Shown: one piece after another, positions 7,840-16,530 of the stretch
How positions within the stretch are numbered: position 1 is the stretch's first letter
Layout of the letters: each line of letters begins with the position of its first letter
IMG/VR virus record: IMGVR_UViG_3300042294_003954
Location: 1-22,194 of that record
Length of the DNA: 22,194 nucleotides
DNA from: a virus
Reading direction: 5' to 3' (one strand)
Position numbers and translations under genes: made by a program
Notes under the pieces: generated by a model
The model's input: only the letters and a program-made list of their open reading frames with translations
Told to the model about the DNA's origin: nothing
The model's database searches: none

Positions 7840-10800
7840 ATGCCGAACTTTGAGCTACCGTTTCCGTTTGGCGGGCTGAACGACAACAACGCGCAGTCCA
7901 AGCAGCCCAGCGGCACATCGTCCGATGCGGTCAATGTGCGCGGCATTGATCCCATCACGGGTCGCGTGCGGGGCGCCCAGCGGAGCGGCTTGCTCAAGTA
8001 CACCAACGACAGCTTCGAAGCCCGCGTTAAACGGTTCGAAAAAGTCGTCTACGACAATCGGCAGCTAAACTATGGCGTTCAAGACCCGCCCAAATTGGTT
8101 TGGGAAAATGTCAACGCCAACACAAACGCCAGCACTTACGGCGTAGTTGACTCGCGAGAAAACTTGTATGTCGTGGACGCCGGGCGCGCCGTCCAAAAGT
8201 TCAACAAGAATGGCGTGTTGATCTACACAATCACGCCTAACATCGAAGATCAAAACCTGCACATTCGCGGATTGGCCGTGGACGGTGCTGGCAACTTGTG
8301 GATTGCCACGGGCCATCAAAACCCAGCGCAGTTGTCTATTTCTCCTTCGCCGTTGACAAGCGCGGCGGCTTTGGAAAAGTCCAAGATTTGGCGGTATCGC
8401 GAAAACGATGCAGGCGCGGCGCCGGAGCAGGTGTACGCCTACAGCCCCAAATTGACGATTGAAAAGCTGGTGTACAGCAACGGCCTGCTGTACGCCGCCG
8501 CCAACGATCCCAAGCTGGAAGACGGCTACGCCATCGTCTACGGCGATTTGTTTACTACGGGACTAGACGAGTTTGGTCGGCGCAAGTTGCCGTATCCGCT
8601 GTGCGACATCGATGTCGATGGCAGCGGCAAGGTTTACTTTGCTGCGGCTGAAAACACCAACCGGTACAACCGGCATTCGGCTACCTACCCTTATTACGGG
8701 CAGACCATTGTCGATTGGACGCCTTCGGACATCCCTGCCGAAAAGTTGTGGTCATGGTACGACTCGACAAGAATCGTGTCCGAAAACAACGAGCGCATCA
8801 CAGCGTGGGAAGACTCGTCCGGCAACAGTCGCGACCTTGGCAACAATCCTGTGACAGAAACGGGGCCGCGCTATCAAGCCACCGGATGGTTGGGACAGCC
8901 GTGCATCGAGTTTGACGGCAATTCGCAACTGTACTCCAATCCCGCCAGCCAACCGACAACGCCGCAAAGCCAAGCATCGTCTCGCACCGGCGTGCCGAAC
9001 TATAGCGGCGCAAAATGGGCGTTGAGCATTGTTTTTAGGCCGCAAGTTGCTGACAACGACAATCCGATTACGGATCCCGCATATCTGTGCGGCATTAACA
9101 CTTCGCAAACGGAAAAACATGACTTGCATGTCACGGTTCACAAAACTCAAGATTTGATTTTTCCGGGGACAGTAGACCCCAACAAAGTTACGCTGTACGC
9201 AACGCCAAACACTTATCCGTCTTGGAATTTTTGGGTTGCAACTCCTTCGACAAGTGTTGAATTGTTTTTGGGTCAACCGTCTCCGGGGTTGGCTACTAGC
9301 GGCAACAATGCGGCGTATATTGGCGCGGGTAAATATCGATTTCCTGCTTCGGCAACGCTGTCCCCCAACAACAATGCCAGCGTTTTGACAATTGTGTATT
9401 CAGCGGGCACGGGCACGCCCGGCACCGACTTGGAATGCCACTATCGATTTAACGGCCAACCAATCGACAGGTGGCGCGGGGCGCAAATTACCGCAACCAT
9501 GGGTTTTTACCTTGGCCGCCAGACGCCTACGCTGTCTTCATCCTCAACCAATTGGTTTAAAGGGCAAGTCGCGGAAATTGTCGCGCTTCACAATTTAGAC
9601 AGCGCATCTGTTCCTGCGTATCCGCGCTCGTTGGGTTTGGCAAGCAAAACGCAAACAGTCATTTTTGGCGCGGACACAAAACGATGTGCAACCGGCATTC
9701 CTTATCCAAATCCCTACGGAATTACTAACAAACAAATTTATGATGTTGATGGAGTAGATGTTGGCTCTTTTAGTCCTCCAAGCACTTTAGGGCTGATTCG
9801 CGGTGATGTTGTGCAAGCTGGATCAACAGTAGCTGGCATTTTGGGGCCGCTTGCCAATTTGCAAACACTTGGCGGCGTAAACTTTTCTGGCTTTCCCGCT
9901 GCTAACAGTTTTCCCTTTAATGCTGCTGCCGTAATTAATCCTGCAAGTTTGCACAGCGTTGCAGCTACTTACACTAGCTCTGACAACACTAACGCTAGTT
10001 TGGTTGAACGAGTAGAAGGCTACCTTGCGTGGAAATGGGGCATTTGGCCGTTGCTGCCTCGCGGCAATTACGCTCCGCCAACGCTGGCGATGGAAACTAC
10101 TTACAACCCCGGAAACTGGCCGCACCCATTCCGCAACTCTCCGCCTTCGCCGGACACTACGCTTACAGCAAGCCGATATGCCAAATTTGTGTCTCCGCTG
10201 GCGGTGACCGGATGCTTGGAGTCTATTACAGGCAATCTATATTGGATTACCGACGGTTTTAGCGGAGACGCATCTGGCATGGGCCTGCGCGTCAAGCATG
10301 TAGACAATGCGACCTACACCATGGGCAATTCGCAGGTGTCTGGCTCTACGACACCGCCTGAATACACATGGTCGGACTTTGACGGGCAGGTTCGCAAGCT
10401 TACATACAACGCTGCAACCGACACATTGACTTCGGAATGGAAACTAGGAACAGGCGGCCCGGCAACTTTCTTTGGCGATTACTTGCCGCACCTTGGATCG
10501 GATGCTTTCTACAACATCTATTACCCGTTTGTGTTTGACGGCGGCGATACGCTGCAACCGGGTTGGTCTGTGTACGCCAAGGAAACAGGGCCAGCGGTCA
10601 AGCTGATGGAAGACACGACGGGCGGAACCGGCGTGTTGCATGCCGTGCCGGAATTGGTCAGCCCGCCGTACAGGTTTGGATCGCTTCCTACGGACGATTT
10701 CCCCGGCACGCCAAACCCTGCCCTGCCGGACACCTATCCGCGCGCAGAAAACGCCTATGTTTTGCGCGACGGTGTTGGCGACGACACAACTGTTGAGCGG

Positions 10801-12153
10801 TACGAACTAATTCAAACCAGCGCAAGTGTCGGCACTTCGTCGCCGCGAGCGCAAGCGTTGCTTGCGGTGTCCAACGGCAAGATCAAGCGGTTTGACTCCG
10901 TCGGGGGCATCCAATCGCCCGCCGGTGCTACGACATTGCCGCAGCCAGAGCTTGATGCCAACGCGCAATACATCGATTCGGCCATTTTGTTTGGCAAGGT
11001 GTACTTTGCCGACGGCATCAGCTACCGAGTGTACGACCCGCGCAACGACATCGTGACCGCGTGGGAAGCGCAGGATGCCGGGTCGCTGCCGAACCGGTGC
11101 AAGCTGCTGGCAAACTGGCGTGGTCGCGCGGTGTTGGCGCGCGGCGCCGATGATCCGCACAACTGGCATATGTCGGAGCAAGGCGCTCCCAACAACTGGG
11201 ACAACTTCCCGCCCGTGTCCACGGCGACGCAAGCTATCAGCGGGAACAACGCCCGCGCCGGATTGTGCCCGGATCTTGTCAACAGCTTGATCCCATACAA
11301 CGACGATTTGCTGTTGTTTGGCTGCGATTCGTCGCTGTGGATGATGCGCGGCGACCCGATGGCCGGTGGCGTCTTCGACCTTGTGTCGGATGTCACAGGC
11401 GTAGCGTTTGGGCGCTCGTGGGCTAAGGATCCGGAAGGCAACTTGTACTTCTTTGGATCGCGCGGCGGCGTTTACATCATGAAGCCGGGCAGTATTCCGA
11501 TTTCGATGACGCAAGCGACTATTGAACGCAGGTTGACTGAAGTCGATTTGGGCCAGTTTTATGTCGAGATGTTCTGGAACACCTACGACGACGGGCTGCA
11601 TTTGTTCCTGATGCCGTTTACGGACACGGCGACGCACACCAAGCATTTCTTCTGGGAGCGCCGCACGGGAGCATGGTTCCAAGACGAGTTTGGCCCTGTC
11701 GGGAACACGGCCAAGCAGCCATCTGCCGCGATTGTCGTGGACGGAGACGCGCCGGACGACAGGTGCCTGTTGATCGGATCCTACGATGCCAGCCTGCTGA
11801 AGTGGGACAAGAACGCTGTCAACGACGACTCCCAGATCATCAACAGCCGCGTGTTGATCGGCCCGATTGCGCCCGACGACACGGAAATGGAATCGCGGGT
11901 GATGAATTTGGCGGCGGTACTTTCCAACCAAGGCGCGGTCAATTATCGTCTGTATGCCAGCCAGACACCCGACCTAAAGGGCGAACCGGTTGCCAATGGC
12001 ACCTTGGTGCCGGGGCGCAACCCGATTCACCTTGTTCGCGCTCGCGGGGCGTATGTCTGGATCGAGCTTGGACAAGCCAACGCGGCCACGCGCTGGGCGA
12101 TGGAAAGCTTGCGAATGGACGCCTACCCGGCGGGAAGGAAGCGCAATGCCTGA
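7840..12153 (+). CDS. Tail nozzle-like beta-propeller protein (T7 gp12-like by position) with LamG-type insertion
   Basis: The product has 1437 residues, far longer than T7 gp12 (about 800). The N-terminus (PFPFGGLNDNNAQSKQPSGT, then DAVNVRGIDPITGRVRGAQ) is the usual opening of podovirus tail tubular B/nozzle proteins. Propeller-like repeats follow (ENLYVVDAG near 107, GLAVDGAGNLWIATG near 145-158, DIDVDGSGKVYFAA near 256-268). From about residue 300 a LamG-type segment interrupts the propeller (LWSWYDSTRIV, AWEDSSGNSRDLGN, IEFDGNSQLYS), ending near residue 733 with VERVEGYLAWKWG. Propeller strands resume (ITGNLYWITDG near 802; PEGNLYFFGSRGGVYIM near 1200). The C-terminus (VRARGAYVWIELGQ, ATRWAMESLRMDA) resembles nozzle C-termini. 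It would form the lower tail tube or tip. A P22 gp10-like stabilisation protein is an alternative. The insert is more AT-rich than both ends of the gene. It overlaps the fibre gene by 8 bases. Confidence 0.72.
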   Translation: MPNFELPFPFGGLNDNNAQSKQPSGTSSDAVNVRGIDPITGRVRGAQRSGLLKYTNDSFEARVKRFEKVVYDNRQLNYGVQDPPKLVWENVNANTNASTYGVVDSRENLYVVDAGRAVQKFNKNGVLIYTITPNIEDQNLHIRGLAVDGAGNLWIATGHQNPAQLSISPSPLTSAAALEKSKIWRYRENDAGAAPEQVYAYSPKLTIEKLVYSNGLLYAAANDPKLEDGYAIVYGDLFTTGLDEFGRRKLPYPLCDIDVDGSGKVYFAAAENTNRYNRHSATYPYYGQTIVDWTPSDIPAEKLWSWYDSTRIVSENNERITAWEDSSGNSRDLGNNPVTETGPRYQATGWLGQPCIEFDGNSQLYSNPASQPTTPQSQASSRTGVPNYSGAKWALSIVFRPQVADNDNPITDPAYLCGINTSQTEKHDLHVTVHKTQDLIFPGTVDPNKVTLYATPNTYPSWNFWVATPSTSVELFLGQPSPGLATSGNNAAYIGAGKYRFPASATLSPNNNASVLTIVYSAGTGTPGTDLECHYRFNGQPIDRWRGAQITATMGFYLGRQTPTLSSSSTNWFKGQVAEIVALHNLDSASVPAYPRSLGLASKTQTVIFGADTKRCATGIPYPNPYGITNKQIYDVDGVDVGSFSPPSTLGLIRGDVVQAGSTVAGILGPLANLQTLGGVNFSGFPAANSFPFNAAAVINPASLHSVAATYTSSDNTNASLVERVEGYLAWKWGIWPLLPRGNYAPPTLAMETTYNPGNWPHPFRNSPPSPDTTLTASRYAKFVSPLAVTGCLESITGNLYWITDGFSGDASGMGLRVKHVDNATYTMGNSQVSGSTTPPEYTWSDFDGQVRKLTYNAATDTLTSEWKLGTGGPATFFGDYLPHLGSDAFYNIYYPFVFDGGDTLQPGWSVYAKETGPAVKLMEDTTGGTGVLHAVPELVSPPYRFGSLPTDDFPGTPNPALPDTYPRAENAYVLRDGVGDDTTVERYELIQTSASVGTSSPRAQALLAVSNGKIKRFDSVGGIQSPAGATTLPQPELDANAQYIDSAILFGKVYFADGISYRVYDPRNDIVTAWEAQDAGSLPNRCKLLANWRGRAVLARGADDPHNWHMSEQGAPNNWDNFPPVSTATQAISGNNARAGLCPDLVNSLIPYNDDLLLFGCDSSLWMMRGDPMAGGVFDLVSDVTGVAFGRSWAKDPEGNLYFFGSRGGVYIMKPGSIPISMTQATIERRLTEVDLGQFYVEMFWNTYDDGLHLFLMPFTDTATHTKHFFWERRTGAWFQDEFGPVGNTAKQPSAAIVVDGDAPDDRCLLIGSYDASLLKWDKNAVNDDSQIINSRVLIGPIAPDDTEMESRVMNLAAVLSNQGAVNYRLYASQTPDLKGEPVANGTLVPGRNPIHLVRARGAYVWIELGQANAATRWAMESLRMDAYPAGRKRNA

Positions 12154-13183
12154 TTCTAAGCGCATTGGAATTTCTGGTCAGGCCCGTGGGATCGACCCGC
12201 AAAGGCAGCGGCGCAACAGCTTTACGACGGATGAAGCTGTCGCGGCCCCGCTGACCTTAAACCAACGCGGGCAAATCACAATTCAGGTGTCTGGGCCGTT
12301 TCAAGTAGACGCTGAGGGCAACCTGTCCTTAAATGTCGCTCCGCCGCTTACGGTGACCAACAACAGCCCGCTGACGCTGGGCTTGGCATTAGACCCCAGC
12401 CTGACCGTGATCAACGGGAAACTGGCTCCGGCGCTGGTGCAATCGGACAATCAACGGGCAGGTTTGGCGCCCCGTTTGACGGGCACCAGCACCAATTTTT
12501 TGGCTGGAGATGGCGTTTACAGGGACTTGCCGGTTGGCGACCACGGCGCTTTGACCGGACTGGCTAATAACGACCATGTCCTATATCTCGACATTGAGGA
12601 TTACCAGCAGACGATTGGCGCAAACCCCGATCAATGCTACATCGCCAACTGCCGTACCGGCGTGGCGCTGGCAACGCTGACGCTGACTGCAAACCGCACC
12701 TACTGGATCCCGTTTGTGGCTCCCGTGCGAGGCGGCACGCTCGGGGATGTGCGCGTGCAGATTACGACCGCTGCTGTTGGAGAAAACATCCGCATCGCGC
12801 TCTACAACTGCGTGAGCGATGGAGCTGGTAAGCCGCTCACCGGCGATTTCCGCCCTAGCGGGTCGGCCCTTGTCAGCGCAACCCAAAGCACGGCATCGAC
12901 CGGGACTTTCGTGTTGCCGTTCGCAACGCCGCTAACGGCTGGTCGGCTGTACTGGTACTGCCTGATGTCAAGCGGCGCTCCCGCCATCCGTGCCGTGTCT
13001 ACAAACGAAGCGGACATGGGGTTGGGTTGGGCAATTCCGAGCGGCACGACTGCGCCGAGCGCGATCACATACTGGTACGAGACGATCACCTACTCGTCTG
13101 GTCTGCCAACCAAGGCGGGCACCGAAAGCTACACCAACGGAACGGGATCGGCTCCTGCCATCTTCCACACTTGGAGCGCGTAG
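12146..13183 (+). CDS. Tail fibre / receptor-binding protein with triple beta-spiral-like shaft
   Basis: The product has 345 residues. I chose the ATG at 12146, which overlaps the nozzle stop by 8 bases and has GGAAGGA at 12133-12139. An in-frame ATG at 11990 only adds out-of-frame nozzle sequence. The N-terminal 30 residues are basic and probably attach to the tail. Residues about 35-97 form three short repeats with the spacing of adenovirus fibre-shaft repeats (GPFQVDAEGNLSLNVA, PPLTVTNNSPLTLGLALD, PSLTVINGKLAPAL). Then come two motifs common in phage fibres: STNFLAGDGVYRDL (115-128) and DHGALTGLANNDHVLYL (132-148). The C-terminal 190 residues are beta-rich (ENIRIALYNCVSD, AGRLYWYCLMSSGAP) and probably form the receptor-binding head. 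A trimeric fibre is inferred. It has several Cys. Its place between nozzle and ejection genes differs from T7, where the fibre gene is last. Confidence 0.8.
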   Translation: MPDSKRIGISGQARGIDPQRQRRNSFTTDEAVAAPLTLNQRGQITIQVSGPFQVDAEGNLSLNVAPPLTVTNNSPLTLGLALDPSLTVINGKLAPALVQSDNQRAGLAPRLTGTSTNFLAGDGVYRDLPVGDHGALTGLANNDHVLYLDIEDYQQTIGANPDQCYIANCRTGVALATLTLTANRTYWIPFVAPVRGGTLGDVRVQITTAAVGENIRIALYNCVSDGAGKPLTGDFRPSGSALVSATQSTASTGTFVLPFATPLTAGRLYWYCLMSSGAPAIRAVSTNEADMGLGWAIPSGTTAPSAITYWYETITYSSGLPTKAGTESYTNGTGSAPAIFHTWSA

Positions 13184-13238
13184 CAGCAGCTTGTTAAGCA
13201 AATAAACACCACCAAAAACCAAAAAAGGAAATAACAAA

Positions 13239-13904
13239 ATGGTCGCTGTTGGCATTGGCGCACTTATGAGCGGCGCTGGCATTCTTGGAGGTGCTTTGTT
13301 CGGCAAGGAAGATCCAGCCAAGAAACAGTTCAAGCAAATGATGAAGCTGTACGGCAAAGCCAAAAATGAACAAGGCTGGCTGTACGGGCAAGCGTTGCAA
13401 CAGCAAAAAGCCATGCTGCCAACCATTCAAAAAGGCTACGCCAAAGCGAACAAGTTTGCCGACATGTACGGGCAAACCGCGCGACAGGGCGCGATGGATC
13501 AATCCAAGCAAGCTGGCAGCGCCATGCAGCAGTCTATGATGCAGCGCGGCTTGTACAACACGACTGCGTTTGACAACGCTTCGCGCGGCATTAGCTCCGA
13601 TTTGACCCGCACGCTCATGGGCATCGACGAATCCGTCGCGGGCATGAAGGGGCAGCTTGCTACCTCGCAAGCGCAAGCTGAAGCCGGGGCCATGGGTGCA
13701 ATGTCTGGCTTCTATCAGAATTACGCCGCCGCCAACACCAACCTGCTGGGTTCCATGGCTGGCGCGGTTGGCAATGTGCAATACCAAGACCCGAACGCTT
13801 GGCTGGGAAGCCTGACGGGACTTGGCGGAACGCTTATGGGATATGGAATGACCTACGGGGCCAACAAGGGTTCTAACATCCCCTACTACCTCCAAGCGCC
13901 CTGA
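13239..13904 (+). CDS. Internal virion/ejection protein candidate, T7 gp14-like
   Basis: The product has 221 residues. A hydrophobic Gly/Ala segment at residues 2-22 (VAVGIGALMSGAGILGGALF) could insert in a membrane. The rest is Ala/Gln/Met/Gly-rich helix (QGWLYGQALQQQKAMLPTIQ, DQSKQAGSAMQQSMMQRG), and the tail is Gly/Tyr-rich (LTGLGGTLMGYGMTYGANKG). Small size, hydrophobic N-terminus and position as first of three genes before a very large one match T7 gp14, which makes the outer-membrane pore of the ejection channel. No direct sequence similarity to T7 gp14 is claimed. An AAAGGA at 13224-13229 lies 9 bases before the ATG, a good ribosome-binding site, following a 55-base gap. This suggests independently strong initiation for the ejection module. 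Confidence 0.62.
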   Translation: MVAVGIGALMSGAGILGGALFGKEDPAKKQFKQMMKLYGKAKNEQGWLYGQALQQQKAMLPTIQKGYAKANKFADMYGQTARQGAMDQSKQAGSAMQQSMMQRGLYNTTAFDNASRGISSDLTRTLMGIDESVAGMKGQLATSQAQAEAGAMGAMSGFYQNYAAANTNLLGSMAGAVGNVQYQDPNAWLGSLTGLGGTLMGYGMTYGANKGSNIPYYLQAP

Positions 13905-13916
13905 CAAACGACGACC

Positions 13917-16517
13917 ATGGCAATCATTATCCGTCCGAATAGCGGCATCAACAACGCGATGGCTGGCTTGGCCGCTGGGTTTGGCCAAGGCATGCAACTG
14001 GGCTTGCAGCAAGAAAAGCTGCGAATGGAGCAGGAGAGAATCAACGCCATCCTTGCCCGAGAAGAACGCCAAGCAATTTTGGCCGAGGCGGCAGACCGCC
14101 GCGCAGAAACAGCGGCAAATCAACAAACGCAGTTGTTTAACCTTGGCATGGAACAGCGTCAGGCCGATGCGGAAGCAGGCGGATTGCTGGCGGCAACGCA
14201 GCAAGACTTTGCGATGCTGCAAAACCCGTCGCTTATTCCGGAACAGGATCTGCCTACGCGGTTGCCTGAGCAATCTAAGCAAGCGGGTTTTGAGCAATCT
14301 AATCAAATGACTGGTGAGCGCATGCAGCCATACAACTTTGCTGCATCGTTTAACCAAATGATGGCTGGGTTGGAAAAAAAGCCCACTTATCAAGAAGTCC
14401 GCGCTAGGTATGAACAAAACATGGCGGCTGCTGACAAACTGGCGGGCTACATGTCTCCAGAAATGCGCGACATGTACATGCGAGAAACTGGAAAACGCAA
14501 CCTGTTGATGGCCGACGAAGCCGCGCGGCAAGCGTTTAGTTCGATGCTAGTTGATCAGCGTGGTCGTGGGTTTTTTCAGACATACACGCCAACTGGGGAG
14601 CCTGTAGAAGACCCGCAAATTACTGCACGGCTTGAAAGTTTGCTTGAGCAAGCACAAAACACGAGCGTTCCGCTGCAAGCAACGCAACAGATTTATGACA
14701 ACTTGCTAGAAGAGGTTGGCAAAGCCAAACTTAAAGCGCAGGACTTTAAGTTTCAAATGAATCGGTTTGATGCCGCTATTGCTAATAGCGAGCAAATGGG
14801 TCAACAATCTCAAGCGTTAGCATTTCAGGCATTAAAAAATAATTATCAACTTGATCCAAACATTAGCCCGCAGCAGATGTCGTTGAACATTGAAAAAGCT
14901 AATCAGGGAATGATTGGCGTAACGATTAACAGCAAACTTGAATGGGTAAACGCTGCAACAGCAAAAGAAGACACCGCACGGCTGCAAGCAGAATCGGATA
15001 AAATGCGTGCAATGGAGCGTGAAAATGCTGATTTAAGAAATCAGCTACTGCAAAGGAACATTGGCCTTGCAGAGGCGCAAACGAAGTACACAGCAGGTCG
15101 CAATCAAGGCTTTAATTTGTCGCAAGCGTACAGCACGGCTACGCGCATGTACGGTCAACTAAGTGAAGATCAAAAGTACGCTTTGGAAGAGCAAGGCGTA
15201 ACGCCTGACATGTGGATTGAACAAATGGCGCAGAGATTGATGAGCAGCGGCGGCGGCATGCCGGGCGTTGCTTCTACCGGTGCGCCTAGTACTCCGTTTG
15301 GTGCAATGCCGGGCGCGCAAACGGTTGCGGGCGGCAATCAACAAATTGCGCTTACTCCAGAAATCAAGCAGAGACTGAACCGCGAAGCGGACGAACTACA
15401 ACTTAAAGGTGAAGAGCGCCGAAACTTTGCAGCGTGGCGGCTTAAAAACCCGCAAGCAAACCCCGCCGAGTACAAGCCTGCTGCGCCTGCTGCGTCTGCC
15501 ACGCCTGAAACCGAAAGCGAAAGCAAACCACCCTCGGAAACGCCTGCCGTGCAAATGACGGAAGAACAAGCCATCGCAGGCCTTGATCGATTTAAGCAGC
15601 TAACTAACAAGCCGAACAAAACCTTGGCTGAGGAAGTTGAACTTACCCGGCTAAAGAAAAATGCACCTGAATTTCAAGCGGCGCTAGTTAGGTCTCAACA
15701 AGCTCGACACCAACAAGCAAAAGCTAAAAAACAGCTAACTGATCGCCAAGCAGAAATTAAACAAGATGTTCTAAATGCTAAAGAAGCTCTAGCTACCAAA
15801 AAGTACTCCACCGGTAGCGCCAGAAAAGAATTGTTCGGCGTGCCACAGTCTCAAGAAGAGTTTGATTTGATGATGGAGTATGCTTCCGAAAACAAAGGGG
15901 CATCTACTTATGTAGACGACATTGGTTTGCTTGCACAAGTTATGGGTTTTGATGTAAGCAAGTGGTCTGACAAAATTCGCGTGTTGTCTCCTGAAGACCT
16001 CGCCGTTGCCAAAGAAGCATTGCCTTATAAATCGTCAGATCAGTCATCCGAAGCAAATCAACAAGTAAAGCGCCAAAGCGCAGCTTCTTCTGCGGCGCAA
16101 CTAAAGCTGGTGCCGCCCGGTGAATACAGGGAAGGCACATGGCTAAGTCAAAAAGCACCTAGCCCGCCTGCGCCTAATGCGCCTAGTGTTGAACCTTCCG
16201 TTCTAGAACAACAGCGGCGAGAAAAACTGCAAACTCAAAACATGCAGCGCGTAGTGTCGATGTCGGAAACGCAGTTGAAAAAAGAACTTGTTGAGGCTTA
16301 TGGCTACGACATTAGAAGTGTCACAGAGCTTTTGAAGCAACATGGTTCTGAAAACATTAAAGTTGCTTTGGCTCAAATTGGTCAGCAAGGCGTTGGTGTT
16401 GGCCCAGCCCCCAAGGCAGGTAAGCAAACGCAAAAAAACATTGATGACACGCATCGAGCGCAGCAAGCAATGCTTCGGAGTCAACTAAACGCTCGTTTGC
16501 GGAATCAAGGCCGCTGA
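13917..16517 (+). CDS. Internal virion/ejection protein candidate, T7 gp15-like
   Basis: The product has 866 residues. The N-terminus (IIIRPNSGINNAMAGLAAGF, residues 3-22) is mildly hydrophobic. A strong coiled-coil candidate follows (LGLQQEKLRMEQERINAILA, AREERQAILAEAADRRAE, to about residue 80). The body is Gln/Ala/Met-rich helix with further heptad-like stretches around residues 340-385. A Gly/Pro/Ser-rich linker (MSSGGGMPGVASTGAPS, near 440-455; PAAPAASATPETESESKPP, near 520-540) separates a second helical part. No lysozyme, transglycosylase or other catalytic motif is apparent. Size, composition and middle position in the three-gene set suggest a T7 gp15-like channel protein. Much of the gene is AT-rich: I counted 21 G/C in the 60 bases from 14821. 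No Shine-Dalgarno is seen; it starts 12 bases after the previous stop. The role is inferred. Confidence 0.6.
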   Translation: MAIIIRPNSGINNAMAGLAAGFGQGMQLGLQQEKLRMEQERINAILAREERQAILAEAADRRAETAANQQTQLFNLGMEQRQADAEAGGLLAATQQDFAMLQNPSLIPEQDLPTRLPEQSKQAGFEQSNQMTGERMQPYNFAASFNQMMAGLEKKPTYQEVRARYEQNMAAADKLAGYMSPEMRDMYMRETGKRNLLMADEAARQAFSSMLVDQRGRGFFQTYTPTGEPVEDPQITARLESLLEQAQNTSVPLQATQQIYDNLLEEVGKAKLKAQDFKFQMNRFDAAIANSEQMGQQSQALAFQALKNNYQLDPNISPQQMSLNIEKANQGMIGVTINSKLEWVNAATAKEDTARLQAESDKMRAMERENADLRNQLLQRNIGLAEAQTKYTAGRNQGFNLSQAYSTATRMYGQLSEDQKYALEEQGVTPDMWIEQMAQRLMSSGGGMPGVASTGAPSTPFGAMPGAQTVAGGNQQIALTPEIKQRLNREADELQLKGEERRNFAAWRLKNPQANPAEYKPAAPAASATPETESESKPPSETPAVQMTEEQAIAGLDRFKQLTNKPNKTLAEEVELTRLKKNAPEFQAALVRSQQARHQQAKAKKQLTDRQAEIKQDVLNAKEALATKKYSTGSARKELFGVPQSQEEFDLMMEYASENKGASTYVDDIGLLAQVMGFDVSKWSDKIRVLSPEDLAVAKEALPYKSSDQSSEANQQVKRQSAASSAAQLKLVPPGEYREGTWLSQKAPSPPAPNAPSVEPSVLEQQRREKLQTQNMQRVVSMSETQLKKELVEAYGYDIRSVTELLKQHGSENIKVALAQIGQQGVGVGPAPKAGKQTQKNIDDTHRAQQAMLRSQLNARLRNQGR

Positions 16518-16530
16518 CAATTGCAACGCC

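Noticed and set aside
10807-11931. - strand open frame (374 codons) opposite the end of the nozzle gene
   Set aside because: It is a shadow of a GC-rich region. The + strand encodes clear nozzle-like sequence.
11990-12145. Upstream in-frame ATG as the start of the tail fibre gene
   Set aside because: The extra 52 residues come from the nozzle coding region read in another frame. The ATG at 12146 has a proper ribosome-binding site and the usual short overlap.
12146-13183. Possible target of a diversity-generating retroelement
   Set aside because: No reverse transcriptase or template repeat is visible in the window, and the fibre end lacks a C-type-lectin-like pattern.
13184-13238. Short inverted repeat GCTTGTTAAGC as a terminator after the fibre gene
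   Set aside because: Only four base pairs, with no T-run. Too weak to call; the gap otherwise holds A-rich leader and a ribosome-binding site.
14267-14302. Repeated GAGCAATCTAA motif
   Set aside because: Two short copies inside coding DNA that encode similar Glu-Gln-Ser residues. Nothing indicates a regulatory or recombination site.
13194-14531. Long - strand open frame (445 codons) across the two smaller ejection genes
   Set aside because: It spans the gap between two credible + strand genes and is rich in His, Leu and Arg, as expected from a shadow frame. All other evidence points to a single + strand operon.
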